NCBI GenBank assembly: GCA_046758845.1
Contig: JBHIBA010000223.1
Coordinates: 1-7,818 of the forward strand
Direction of reading: 5' to 3'
Length of the DNA stretch: 7,818 nt
Origin: JBHIBA01 sp046758845
Lineage (GTDB): Bacteria; UBA8248; JACPRG01; G963555815
In this document: positions 1 to 5,119 of the stretch, one piece after another
Position numbering within the stretch: position 1 is the stretch's first letter
How the letters are laid out: each line of letters opens with the position of its first letter
The notes under the pieces: model-generated
The model's database searches: none
Seen by the model: only the letters and a program-made list of their open reading frames with translations
What the model was told of the DNA's origin: nothing
Position numbers and translations under genes: made by a program

Positions 1-2
1 AG

Positions 3-146
3 CTTTTTCGGGAAAGGATTCGGGGCCGGGGGGGTGTGGAATTGGTCACGGTGAAGGAGCTTCTTGGCCCCCCGTTCACGTGACGACTTGGCGCGCCGAC
101 CCGACCCACGGCCAGAGGCAGGGAGCAATCAGTCTATCGGAAGGGT
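3..146 (+). pseudogene. Tyrosine recombinase (phage integrase) C-terminal remnant, frameshifted
   Basis: The frame beginning at base 3 reads GVELVTVKELLG, which matches the conserved tail region of tyrosine recombinases that normally continues as H-x-x-(I/V)-x-x-T-x-R-Y-A-H. The frame then ends at TGA 81-83. Shifting frame at the C run at 68-73 restores a plausible continuation, VTTWRADPTHGQRQGAI, which lines up with the usual MTxRYAHPTPENKRRAV-type tail. The catalytic Tyr and second His positions appear altered (RAD where RYAH is expected), so the gene is dead even if the frameshift were an error. The remainder lies outside the window to the left. Its end abuts a tRNA-3'-like sequence, the usual place for an integrase next to its attachment site. 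The family call rests on a short match. Confidence 0.5.
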
Positions 147-169
147 TGGCGTCCCCAGGGGGATTCGAA
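147..169 (-). other. tRNA 3'-end-like sequence, candidate attachment-site relic
   Basis: Read on the minus strand, this segment contains a consensus T-loop (TTCGAAT), a CCCCC half T-stem, seven bases that would be the 3' acceptor strand (TGGGGAC), a discriminator G and CCA. That is the exact spacing of a tRNA 3' end. The 5' half of the T-stem and the rest of the tRNA are missing: the five bases before the T-loop are AACTC and do not pair. Integrases commonly recombine within the 3' end of a tRNA gene, and an integrase remnant ends right beside it, so I infer a leftover att core. It is not a functional tRNA. No second copy is visible in the window. Confidence 0.4.
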
Positions 170-178
170 GAGTTCCCC
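157..178. repeat. GC hairpin, GGGGGA / TCCCCC arms
   Basis: Six-base arms GGGGGA (157-162) and TCCCCC (173-178) enclose a ten-base loop. The element overlaps the tRNA-like 3' end and may simply reflect a half T-stem that found a new partner after rearrangement. There is no T tract, so it is not a terminator. Confidence 0.25.
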
Positions 179-453
179 CGCGATTCAAGTGCCTGGCTGC
201 CTGGATCGGCGGAAGGGGCTTCGGCTTGTTGCTGAGCAGAGGGATATATGTTTTTTGAAATCTGGTTCCCTTTCAGTAATTTGTCCGAATATGGGCAGGC
301 CCACGCTTTTTTTGACCGATGTGTGCTCCTCCCCTCGAAAGTCGATGCGGTCCAGGGTTCTGTTCGAGCCGCATTTACTCATTGCCTCCACTCCCATCGC
401 TCGGCCCTGCCGCAGAAGGGGGGACCCCTCAACGGCCGTTGAGATACGGGCTG

Positions 454-531
454 ACGATTTTGCACGAGAATGTCATCTTCGACGGTGATAGAATTATCAA
501 GGGGTACGGCTTCACGCGGCACTTGCCCTGA
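454..531 (+). pseudogene. Possible amidohydrolase N-terminal scrap
   Basis: The reading frame ending at TGA 529-531 contains TILHENVIFDGDRIIKGYGF, which resembles the first beta strands of amidohydrolase-superfamily proteins (a short hydrophobic strand, then V-x-x-F-D-G-x-x-x-I). No HxH metal motif follows because the frame stops after a few more residues, and there is no convincing start or ribosome-binding site. If real, it is a truncated gene start left by rearrangement. The match is short and could be chance. Apart from this and the elements listed separately, I see no gene in 170-691. Confidence 0.2.
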
Positions 532-542
532 AAGCTGGACAG

Positions 543-599
543 CCTGACGCACCCGCCGGGAGAGGCTTGGATATCCCCAAAATGACTCCGGGTGTCAGG
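543..599. repeat. Imperfect inverted repeat upstream of the isochorismatase-like gene
   Basis: The arms pair in three blocks: CCTGAC 543-548 with GTCAGG 594-599, ACCC 551-554 with GGGT 590-593, and GGAG 559-562 with CTCC 586-589. Small bulges interrupt the left arm. It lies about 90 bases before the start codon at 692. It could be an operator, a leader structure or a relic of an element end. No T tract follows, so a terminator is unlikely. Confidence 0.25.
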
Positions 600-678
600 A
601 CAATTATCCATGACTCTCAAATAAGGCTGGACCAGCGCACCCACGTGTCTATCGGGTTGGAAATGCCGGATTTTCGAT

Positions 679-686
679 AAGGAGAG
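679..686 (+). promoter_or_regulatory. Shine-Dalgarno sequence fixing the start at 692
   Basis: AAGGAGAG ends five bases before ATG 692. This supports that start over the in-frame ATG six codons downstream. Confidence 0.75.
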
Positions 687-691
687 ATCAC

Positions 692-1375
692 ATGCCTCGC
701 GAACCGCTGATGACGCTGGAGGAGAAGCTCAATCCCGAGTGGACGGCCCTGGTGTGCATCGACTACCAGAATGACTTTTGCGCCAAGGGGGGCGCGCTTG
801 ACAAGTGCGGGTTCGACGTGGCCCCCATGGCCGGCATCGCCCACACGCTGGGTCGCTTCATCGACGAGGTGCGCGATGCGGGCATCCCCATCCTCTGGGT
901 CCGGAATATCTATGCGACGGATCAGGGGTGGTATCTCTCGGACGTAACGCAATCGCAGTCCAAGCGGACCCTTCAGGGCCTCCACCATGATGTCAAACTT
1001 TGTGAGAAAGATACCTGGGGCTGGGATTACTTCGGTGAGGTGCGGCCGAAGGAAGGCGACTGCGAGATCTTCAAGCACCGCTACAACGCCTTCATCGATA
1101 CGGACCTGCCGCTCATCCTCCGCGGCCGGGGCATCCGTACGCTCATCATCTGCGGTGTAACGACCAACGTCTGCGTCGAGTCAACGACCCGCCACGCATA
1201 TTTCCTGGATTATTACTGCGTCGTCCCCGATGATTGCGTATCCGCTTACGGCGACGGCCTGCACGAGATGTCGCTGAAGAACATCGATTTCCTCTTCGGC
1301 GAGGTTGCTGGGAGCGACAAGATCATCAAGGCGCTTGCGGCCAACGCGAAGGCGCAACCGGCGGGGCATGCGTAA
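692..1375 (+). CDS. Isochorismatase-family cysteine hydrolase (RutB-like)
   Basis: This is a complete 227-residue protein of the cysteine-hydrolase (isochorismatase-like) superfamily, a cytoplasmic Rossmann-like fold whose members hydrolyse amide, carbamoyl or enol-ether bonds. The catalytic triad is visible: Asp24 in CIDYQNDF, Lys128 in FKHRYNAF, and the nucleophile Cys161 in GVTTNVCVESTTR. The TNVCVEST-R pattern and the following FLDYYCVVPDDCV segment are most like RutB (ureidoacrylate amidohydrolase) and related N-carbamoyl hydrolases rather than true isochorismatases. A tryptophan- and aspartate-rich insert (about residues 100-115) probably shapes the substrate pocket. The length is typical for the family (about 200-235). 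No other rut genes are nearby, so the substrate is unknown. The gene stands alone, ends in TAA and faces the MFS gene. Confidence 0.9.
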   Translation: MPREPLMTLEEKLNPEWTALVCIDYQNDFCAKGGALDKCGFDVAPMAGIAHTLGRFIDEVRDAGIPILWVRNIYATDQGWYLSDVTQSQSKRTLQGLHHDVKLCEKDTWGWDYFGEVRPKEGDCEIFKHRYNAFIDTDLPLILRGRGIRTLIICGVTTNVCVESTTRHAYFLDYYCVVPDDCVSAYGDGLHEMSLKNIDFLFGEVAGSDKIIKALAANAKAQPAGHA

Positions 1376-1465
1376 GCGCCAGTCGCCCCAACCCATTTCA
1401 GGTCATGCGACAAGCCATGGCCTGGGGCCGCATCCGGTTCTACGCCTGCTTGCGGCGCCTTCAAA

Positions 1466-1479
1466 GCCGCGTTCGCGGC
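1466..1479 (+). terminator. GC-rich stem-loop between convergent genes
   Basis: GCCGC 1466-1470 and GCGGC 1475-1479 pair across a GTTC loop, about 90 bases after the hydrolase stop and 80 before the MFS stop. There is no clear T run on either side, so it is at best a weak transcription barrier. Nothing else was recognised in the 1376-1561 spacer. Confidence 0.25.
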
Positions 1480-1561
1480 CTCTGGGTCTTCATCTCCGGC
1501 GCTGGAGCCGCGACGCACATGCCCGGATAACGTGCCCGTAGTGGGGATTTTCGCTAAGCTT

Positions 1562-2863
1562 CTATGGATTTCTGAAACCCAAGAGTCGAATCGATAAAAT
1601 AGAGGCAAGAAGGATAACTCCCGCTGCCACCAAGAACGTGGTTGTCCCCAAAAGCCCGTACAGAATGCCGCCAACGATCAAACCGATAATACTCGCCAGA
1701 CTTCCGATACTGCCGGCAAATCCTTGCACTGAACCCTGATATTTCTCGCCCGCCACCCTGGAGAGGATGGACAAGACAGAGGGCCACATCAATCCGTTTC
1801 CGATGGCAAAAAGACCGGCGGCCAGATAAATGATCATCTTATTGGTAGAGATGAGGAGGAGAAAATTGGCCCCGAGAATTACGTTTCCGGTGACGACCAG
1901 AAAAGCGTCGGAGCAGTTTTTCGATAACCTGCTCAGCACGGGACCTTGTACAATTACCATCATCAAGCTCAAGACGGAAAAGAAGGTACCCGTATCCGTG
2001 ATCGTCCAGTTCATGCCCTGAACGGCATGAACCGGGAAGGAAGTGTAGAAGAGGTTAAACCCCAGAAAAATCAGAAAATAAAGCAGCAACACGTAAGGGA
2101 TGTGTTCAAGTCTTAGAACTTCCTTCAATTCGATTGGCTCTGCGTCTTTAATTTCGAAACAATTCTTGTGCTCCTGCCCGAATACTTTCCTGACGTTCAC
2201 TTGTTCGGGATCCCTACGCAGAACGCACATCTTGGATTCCGGCAGGCCATAAGCGACGACGAACGTCGCAACCAGAGAAATGATCAGTGCCGCCAGTACG
2301 GGGAGCGATTCCCCTAAAGCAGTTGTCCCTAAAACACCCGCCAGCGCGGGACCGAGAATATATCCGAGATTGGAAGAGATACCCATTTTGCCGAAGTTTT
2401 TGTTTCGGTCCTTCTCCTCCGCAATGTCGGCCAGGTAGGCGTTCGCCACGGATACGTTGCCGCCCGTCAGGCCGTCCAAGGCCCTTGCAAGAAACAAGAC
2501 AACCAGCGGCAGCGTCAGGGCGAACTTCCCTAACGCCGAAGAATCGGCTTCCAGCAAAACGGTGACGGGAAGGAACAGTGCCGCCCCAAAGATGAGCCAC
2601 GAGGCCAGTGTTCCGACCTGACTAAGTAAGAGAACCTTTCTTCTGCCGTAAACATCGGACCATCTTCCCAGGATCGGCGCCCCGATTAACTGCATGGCGG
2701 GATAAGTTGCGCCCAGCACACCATAAATCAGAGCGTTCCCGCCATGGCGGGTGACCAAAAAGATCAGAAAAGGAAGAATGATGCTGTATCCCAGCGTGCC
2801 AATGAAGTTCACGAGGAGTACGGGATAGATAGAGATTCGCCTGGAGTCCCCCGGATCTTGCAC
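1562..2863 (-). CDS. MFS transporter, DHA1 / TetA-like drug efflux type
   Basis: This is a 433-residue inner-membrane protein with about twelve hydrophobic segments in two six-helix halves, split by a charged loop near residues 208-255. Motif A is clear in loop 2-3 at residues 61-79 (GAPILGRWSDVYGRRKVLLL). A motif-B-like RALDGLTGGNVSVANAYLAD covers 127-146 and a motif-C-like GPALAGVLG covers 171-179, which is the antiporter signature of DHA1 drug/H+ exporters. The start is GTG at 2863, preceded by a G-rich tract followed by AAAGG. No in-frame alternative precedes the first membrane helix. Base composition is noticeably lower in GC than the flanking genes, with many AAA, ATT and TTT codons, suggesting separate acquisition. 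The central loop is unusually rich in charged residues. The exported substrate cannot be deduced. Confidence 0.85.
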   Translation of the reverse strand: MQDPGDSRRISIYPVLLVNFIGTLGYSIILPFLIFLVTRHGGNALIYGVLGATYPAMQLIGAPILGRWSDVYGRRKVLLLSQVGTLASWLIFGAALFLPVTVLLEADSSALGKFALTLPLVVLFLARALDGLTGGNVSVANAYLADIAEEKDRNKNFGKMGISSNLGYILGPALAGVLGTTALGESLPVLAALIISLVATFVVAYGLPESKMCVLRRDPEQVNVRKVFGQEHKNCFEIKDAEPIELKEVLRLEHIPYVLLLYFLIFLGFNLFYTSFPVHAVQGMNWTITDTGTFFSVLSLMMVIVQGPVLSRLSKNCSDAFLVVTGNVILGANFLLLISTNKMIIYLAAGLFAIGNGLMWPSVLSILSRVAGEKYQGSVQGFAGSIGSLASIIGLIVGGILYGLLGTTTFLVAAGVILLASILSIRLLGFRNP

Positions 2864-2979
2864 GCCTTTCCCCCCCCTGCCCGATCGATTGGACCGTCTC
2901 GATTATCCGAGGCCGCCGGGCCCGTATTTAGCCGAGAATGACCAGAAGACCGCTGGTAGGCAATACTGCTGTGCCCCTG

Positions 2980-3003
2980 AAAATGACGGTGCCTAGGTCA
3001 TTC
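2980..3003. repeat. Small inverted repeat AATGAC / GTCATT
   Basis: On the minus strand AATGAC and GTCATT pair across a nine-base loop containing CCTAGG, followed by TTTC. It lies at the end of the IS1380 remnant and upstream of the MFS gene. It could be a weak terminator for minus-strand transcription coming from the AhpD-like gene, or debris from an insertion. The rest of the 2864-3126 spacer holds only the IS remnant. Confidence 0.25.
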
Positions 3004-3099
3004 CCCGGTTTCGCAACAAGACAGGCCCCGCCGCGTGAGGGCGCGCTTGCCCTCCTTGATCCACGGCTCCGCCGTCCCACGCTGGTTGTAGAACCTTAC
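2998..3099 (-). pseudogene. IS1380-family transposase remnant
   Basis: The minus-strand frame reads VRFYNQRGTAEPWIKEGKRA and then runs out to a TGA at 2998-3000. FYNQRGTAEqWIKEGK is the highly conserved C-terminal signature of IS1380-type DDE transposases, containing the catalytic Glu. Only about 33 residues survive, and the sequence after LTRRGLSC no longer resembles the family. No terminal inverted repeats were recognised. It begins just past the stop of the AhpD-like gene and is in the same frame as it, so an insertion and deletion probably happened immediately downstream of that gene. Confidence 0.75.
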
Positions 3100-3126
3100 A
3101 ACGTTCCCTTCCCGCCAGCGCCGTCA

Positions 3127-3711
3127 TCAGGAACCCTCAAGGGCCCCTCGCATGTCGGCTTCCATGCTGTCGAAAGCCGGGTCTACCTCGACCCCAAGCG
3201 CGTTCATGACACGGTTCGTGAAGTTGCGGTTGCTTGTTACAAGGACGACGTCAATAACGTTTTCCTCGGAGAAGCCCACCGTTCGCAAGTGTTCCAGATC
3301 TTCCCGGGTCATGAGGCCGGGCTCCCGGGTGAGTTTCAGGGCAAACTCCAGCATGGCCCGGTCCTGATCAGGCAGCCCGGCCGCCCGAAAATCGCGGGCA
3401 ACCGCTGAGATGGTTTCGGGTTCGGCATCTGTGACCTGACGGAGAAACTCTCCGTGACTAACCGCTCAGTAGTGACAATGGTTAGCGCGGGAGACGACGA
3501 CCGAGATGAGATCCTCCCGCCGCTGCCCAAGACTGGAACCCCCCATAATAAAACACTTCTTCCACTCCTGGAGTCTGCGAAGGAGTAGCGGTTTGAGGCT
3601 TAGTGCCTTTGTCAGGTTCTGTAGGAAGCCGAACTGTTCTCTATCCGCGCGGTACACCTCGGCTAATAACCCCTCCGCTCGCTCTGGGGGAACCGTCTCG
3701 ACCCAGGCCAT
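3127..3711 (-). CDS. AhpD-like peroxidase-related selenoprotein (CxxU), in-frame TGA = Sec82
   Basis: Residues 1-81 (3711-3469) and residues 83-194 (3465-3130) lie in one frame, separated by a single TGA at 3466-3468. I checked codon by codon that the 37 codons between it and the downstream ATG at 3354 contain no other stop. The joined 194-residue product matches the AhpD / carboxymuconolactone-decarboxylase-like 'peroxidase-related enzyme' type in length and order: MAWVETVPPE start, FGFLQNLTKALSLKP, RREDLISVVVSRANHCHY, then the TGA, AVSHGEFLR, LEFALKLTREP, and a tail like VLVTSNRNFTNRVMNALGVE. The family motif is C-x-x-C-x3-H; here it is Cys79-His80-Tyr81-TGA82-x3-His86, so the TGA occupies the position of the AhpD peroxidatic Cys. 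A very strong Shine-Dalgarno (GGAGGTGA) precedes ATG 3711. Termination is a tandem TGA TGA. The expected role is reduction of peroxides or organic hydroperoxides in the cytoplasm. The alternative is a nonsense mutation in a CxxC gene. No sel genes are in the window. Confidence 0.8.
3439..3455 (-). promoter_or_regulatory. SECIS-like hairpin just after the in-frame TGA
   Basis: On the minus strand ACGGAGA (3455-3449) and TCTCCGT (3445-3439) form a perfect 7-bp stem with loop GTT (or a 5-base loop AGTTT if the top A-T pairs open). Seventeen bases separate the TGA from the loop, and G is its first base (second in the larger loop). Bacterial SECIS elements recognised by SelB lie within the coding region with the loop about 16-37 bases after UGA and a G in the first two loop positions, so this fits. 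The stem also encodes HGEFLR, which matches what the family has there. Confidence 0.7.
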
Positions 3712-3714
3712 CCT

Positions 3715-3726
3715 TCACCTCCTCCC
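3715..3726 (-). promoter_or_regulatory. Strong Shine-Dalgarno of the AhpD-like gene
   Basis: The minus strand reads GGGAGGAGGTGA and then AGG before ATG 3711, a near-perfect complement of the 16S rRNA 3' end at good spacing. It argues that the gene is still translated rather than decaying. Confidence 0.75.
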
Positions 3727-3826
3727 TTTGACGTGAGGCGGGACCGAGTCCACCTCGCATAGGTAGTTTGGCGCCGGAATTAGTCTTGCCGGCATTATCT
3801 AGACCGGAATTTCCCATTTCAACCGT

Positions 3827-3863
3827 GGATGGACGCGAACCCGCAACCTCTGGCTTGGCAATC
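3827..3863 (-). other. tRNA 3'-half-like relic
   Basis: On the minus strand the order TTGCCAA (like a Gly-GCC anticodon loop), GCCAGAGG, TTGCGGGTTCGCGTCCATCC resembles the anticodon-loop to T-arm part of a tRNA. Translated, it gives KPEVAGSRPS, the peptide typically produced when tRNA 3' halves are misread as genes. The T-stem is broken (GCGGG does not pair with CCATC), the anticodon stem does not pair and no CCA follows, so it is not a functional tRNA. It is probably a decayed gene or an old attachment-site copy. It sits in the leader region of the AhpD-like gene, about 115 bases upstream of its start. Confidence 0.3.
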
Positions 3864-3865
3864 AT

Positions 3866-4047
3866 GTTTGGGCCCTTTTTCCGCTTTCCATTACCATGCG
3901 AACGAATCAGAGTATTATTTCTAAATTCAAAGGATTAACCTTGTCATTCTAAACCAAATTCTCGCATCTAAAATCCGCACAGCTTGGGTTGGCTTGGTCA
4001 GATTTGGTCACAAAGGAAGGAAGAAACAGGGATGTAACCTTCCTGGA
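3866..4047. other. AT-richer intergenic stretch, no gene recognised
   Basis: This stretch is clearly more AT-rich than its surroundings. It contains a TTCTAAA motif twice (3919-3925, 3947-3953) and a related TCTAAAA near 3967. On the minus strand TAATAC (3912-3917) could be a -10 box driving the AhpD-like gene, but no good -35 box is visible and the leader would be about 200 bases. I cannot support a defined promoter. Confidence 0.3.
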
Positions 4048-4158
4048 TTACCCACTCTGACATGTTTTGAGCAACGCCGATGCCGCTTCCCAACTTTGAG
4101 GCGTAAACGGATTTTCTTCGATTTCATTTCCCATCCGCCGGGCGACTTCCCCAGCCAT
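4048..4158 (-). CDS. Hypothetical 36-residue ORF
   Basis: A short minus-strand frame from ATG 4158 to TAA 4048 begins MAGEVARRMGNEIEENPF and ends LLKTCQSG. Its composition (alternating charged and hydrophobic residues, a possible pair of short helices) looks more protein-like than the other frames here. I do not recognise a family. The ribosome-binding site is poor: GGGTGA touches the ATG directly. It may be the C-terminal scrap of a larger helical protein, since an upstream TGA is in frame. It could also be chance. Confidence 0.2.
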   Translation of the reverse strand: MAGEVARRMGNEIEENPFTPQSWEAASALLKTCQSG

Positions 4159-4183
4159 GTCACCCGCTTGTCATCATACACCG

Positions 4184-4348
4184 TCAAAACCCGCAGATTC
4201 CGATAGCGGGAGAATCTTGGACGGATCGGGTTCGTCCCCCCTCCCCCCCGCGCAAGCCCGTCCCCTCCTCTTTGAGGGCCTTTTGTTGGATCGCCTCGAC
4301 CTTCTCTTGCACCCATGCCTGAAGGTCATTCCACCCGGCCTTGACGCT
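4184..4348 (-). pseudogene. Possible IS256 (mutator)-type transposase N-terminal fragment
   Basis: The minus-strand frame to TGA 4184-4186 contains VKAGWNDLQAWVQEKVEAIQ and then QKALKEEGTGLRGGEGGRTR. IS256-type transposases begin with a helical segment of the form L-x-x-W-V-x-E-x-V-x-x-x-x-Q-x-x-L-x-E-E-V-T-E-L-L-G-R, which this resembles with drift. A neighbouring frame contains SRYRN, matching the YRNGY that normally follows in the family, so a frameshift is likely. There is no start codon and no downstream DDE core. The call rests on my recognition of a short, divergent segment. Confidence 0.35.
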
Positions 4349-4538
4349 TGAGGCGGCGCTGTGCTTACATCCTCCGTGGGGTTGCCCCCTTCCTCCCTTG
4401 AACCTGATATTTGACTGAACCGATTGTGGCCGTTCAGGGCGAAAGCCCTATTCGGGGGCGCGCTGGCCTGCAGGGGAGGGGCTTGAAACTTTTTTGAGGT
4501 CCCGAAAATCCTCTCTCTTTTAAAGTGGGGCAATCGCT
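4349..4538. other. Intergenic, no feature recognised
   Basis: Upstream of the permease-SBP chimera I see no conserved gene on either strand. A minus-strand open frame here has low-complexity Arg, Pro and Ser composition and is most likely spurious. There is no clear promoter. A G-rich AGTGGGG at 4524-4530 could serve as a weak ribosome-binding site for the GTG at 4539. Confidence 0.3.
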
Positions 4539-4844
4539 GTGCGGTCATATATCGTCCGCCGTCTGGGACAGACGGTCGTAACGCTCTGGCTCCTGCTCAC
4601 CATCATCTTCGTCCTCTTCCGCCTTATCCCCGGTGATTCGCTAGCCATCTACGTGGACGTGGCCATGCCTGCGGAAGTTCAGGAGGCCATTTCGCCGGTC
4701 GGGTCTATGAACAATTTTTGGCATAACCCCGGGGTTCCCAAATACGAGTTCAGCCTGGGGAAGGGCCGCCAGGTTCTGAAGGAGGCCGGGTACGCCTGGG
4801 ACGCCCGGGGCAAGCTCTACTACCCGCCCGGGAAGACGAGCTGA
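4539..4844 (+). pseudogene. Chimeric ABC importer remnant: permease N-terminus fused to solute-binding protein fragment
   Basis: A 101-codon frame opens with GTG. Residues 1-51 (YIVRRLGQTVVTLWLLLTII, then FVLFRLIPGDSLA and AMPAEVQEAI) are the first membrane helix and LIPGD motif of a DppB/OppB-type permease. From about residue 52 (base 4692) the text changes to NNFWHNPGVPKYEFSLGKGR, then QVLKEAGYAWDARGKLYYPP, which is the C-lobe 'NPxxPxYxxDxxKAkxLLxEAGY' region of a family-5 (DppA/OppA-like) solute-binding protein. The two parts belong to different genes and are joined in the same frame, with the permease part first, which is not a natural domain order. It must be a deletion or rearrangement product. 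It cannot transport: five permease helices and most of the binding protein are missing. A membrane-anchored 101-residue product could still be made. Confidence 0.75.
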
Positions 4845-4868
4845 GGAGATCGTGAGGCGGAGCCGCGG

Positions 4869-4892
4869 CGGCCCTCCTTTCGCAGAGGGCCG
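4869..4892. repeat. 8-bp GC hairpin
   Basis: CGGCCCTC 4869-4876 and GAGGGCCG 4885-4892 pair perfectly around the loop CTTTCGCA, shortly after the chimera's stop. It could stop transcription weakly or be a REP-like element. There is no T tract. Confidence 0.35.
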
Positions 4893-4901
4893 GCTGGCTT
4901 C

Positions 4902-4917
4902 GTCGCCGAGCGGCGAC
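4902..4917. repeat. Second GC hairpin
   Basis: GTCGCC 4902-4907 and GGCGAC 4912-4917 pair around GAGC, ten bases after the previous hairpin. The tandem arrangement suggests a structured barrier between the ABC relic and the amidohydrolase. The rest of 4918-5119 shows no gene. Confidence 0.3.
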
Positions 4918-5103
4918 CGCAGGGCGGCTAGTGTCCTCTTCCCTCGCCGCAGCCGTCCATACTCCTTAAGAGACTCCGGGAAGGCTTTCGCTGGGAAGGG
5001 TGGGGAGCTCATTCGGATCCCGGGCTTCAAGTGATCTCCGGCTTTTGGGCAAGGCCTATCCCCCGATCCGTTTCGTTCCCTCTCAGGCGCGAGCGGGCGG
5101 GCC

Positions 5104-5114
5104 AGGAGGAAAGG
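5104..5114 (+). promoter_or_regulatory. Shine-Dalgarno fixing the amidohydrolase start at 5120
   Basis: AGGAGGAAAGG ends five bases before ATG 5120. The longer in-frame option (5000) would add 40 Pro-, Gly- and Arg-rich residues unlike the family and lacks this site, so 5120 is preferred. Confidence 0.8.
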
Positions 5115-5119
5115 AAGCG

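Noticed and set aside
147..178. Functional tRNA gene
   Set aside because: Only the 3' end is present; the 5' T-stem strand, anticodon and D arms are missing.
319..365. tRNA-Sec (selC) suggested by GATGCGGT and GTTCGAG motifs
   Set aside because: No acceptor or long variable arm can be folded around them; the motifs are isolated.
617..1078. 153-codon minus-strand open frame
   Set aside because: It is a shadow of the isochorismatase-like gene, which has full catalytic motifs and a good ribosome-binding site.
2938..3408. 156-codon plus-strand open frame
   Set aside because: It is antisense to the AhpD-like gene and the IS1380 fragment, has no family resemblance and no ribosome-binding site.
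3466..3711. 81-codon frame as a stand-alone short protein
   Set aside because: It stops inside the redox motif, and the family's C-terminal half continues in the same frame, so it is part of the 194-codon gene.
3641..3865. 74-codon minus-strand open frame overlapping the AhpD-like gene start
   Set aside because: Its beginning, KPEVAGSRPS, is a translated tRNA-like relic, and the rest overlaps a well-supported start in another frame.
5000..5119. N-terminal extension of the amidohydrolase
   Set aside because: The extra 40 residues are unlike the family, and a strong Shine-Dalgarno sits before ATG 5120.
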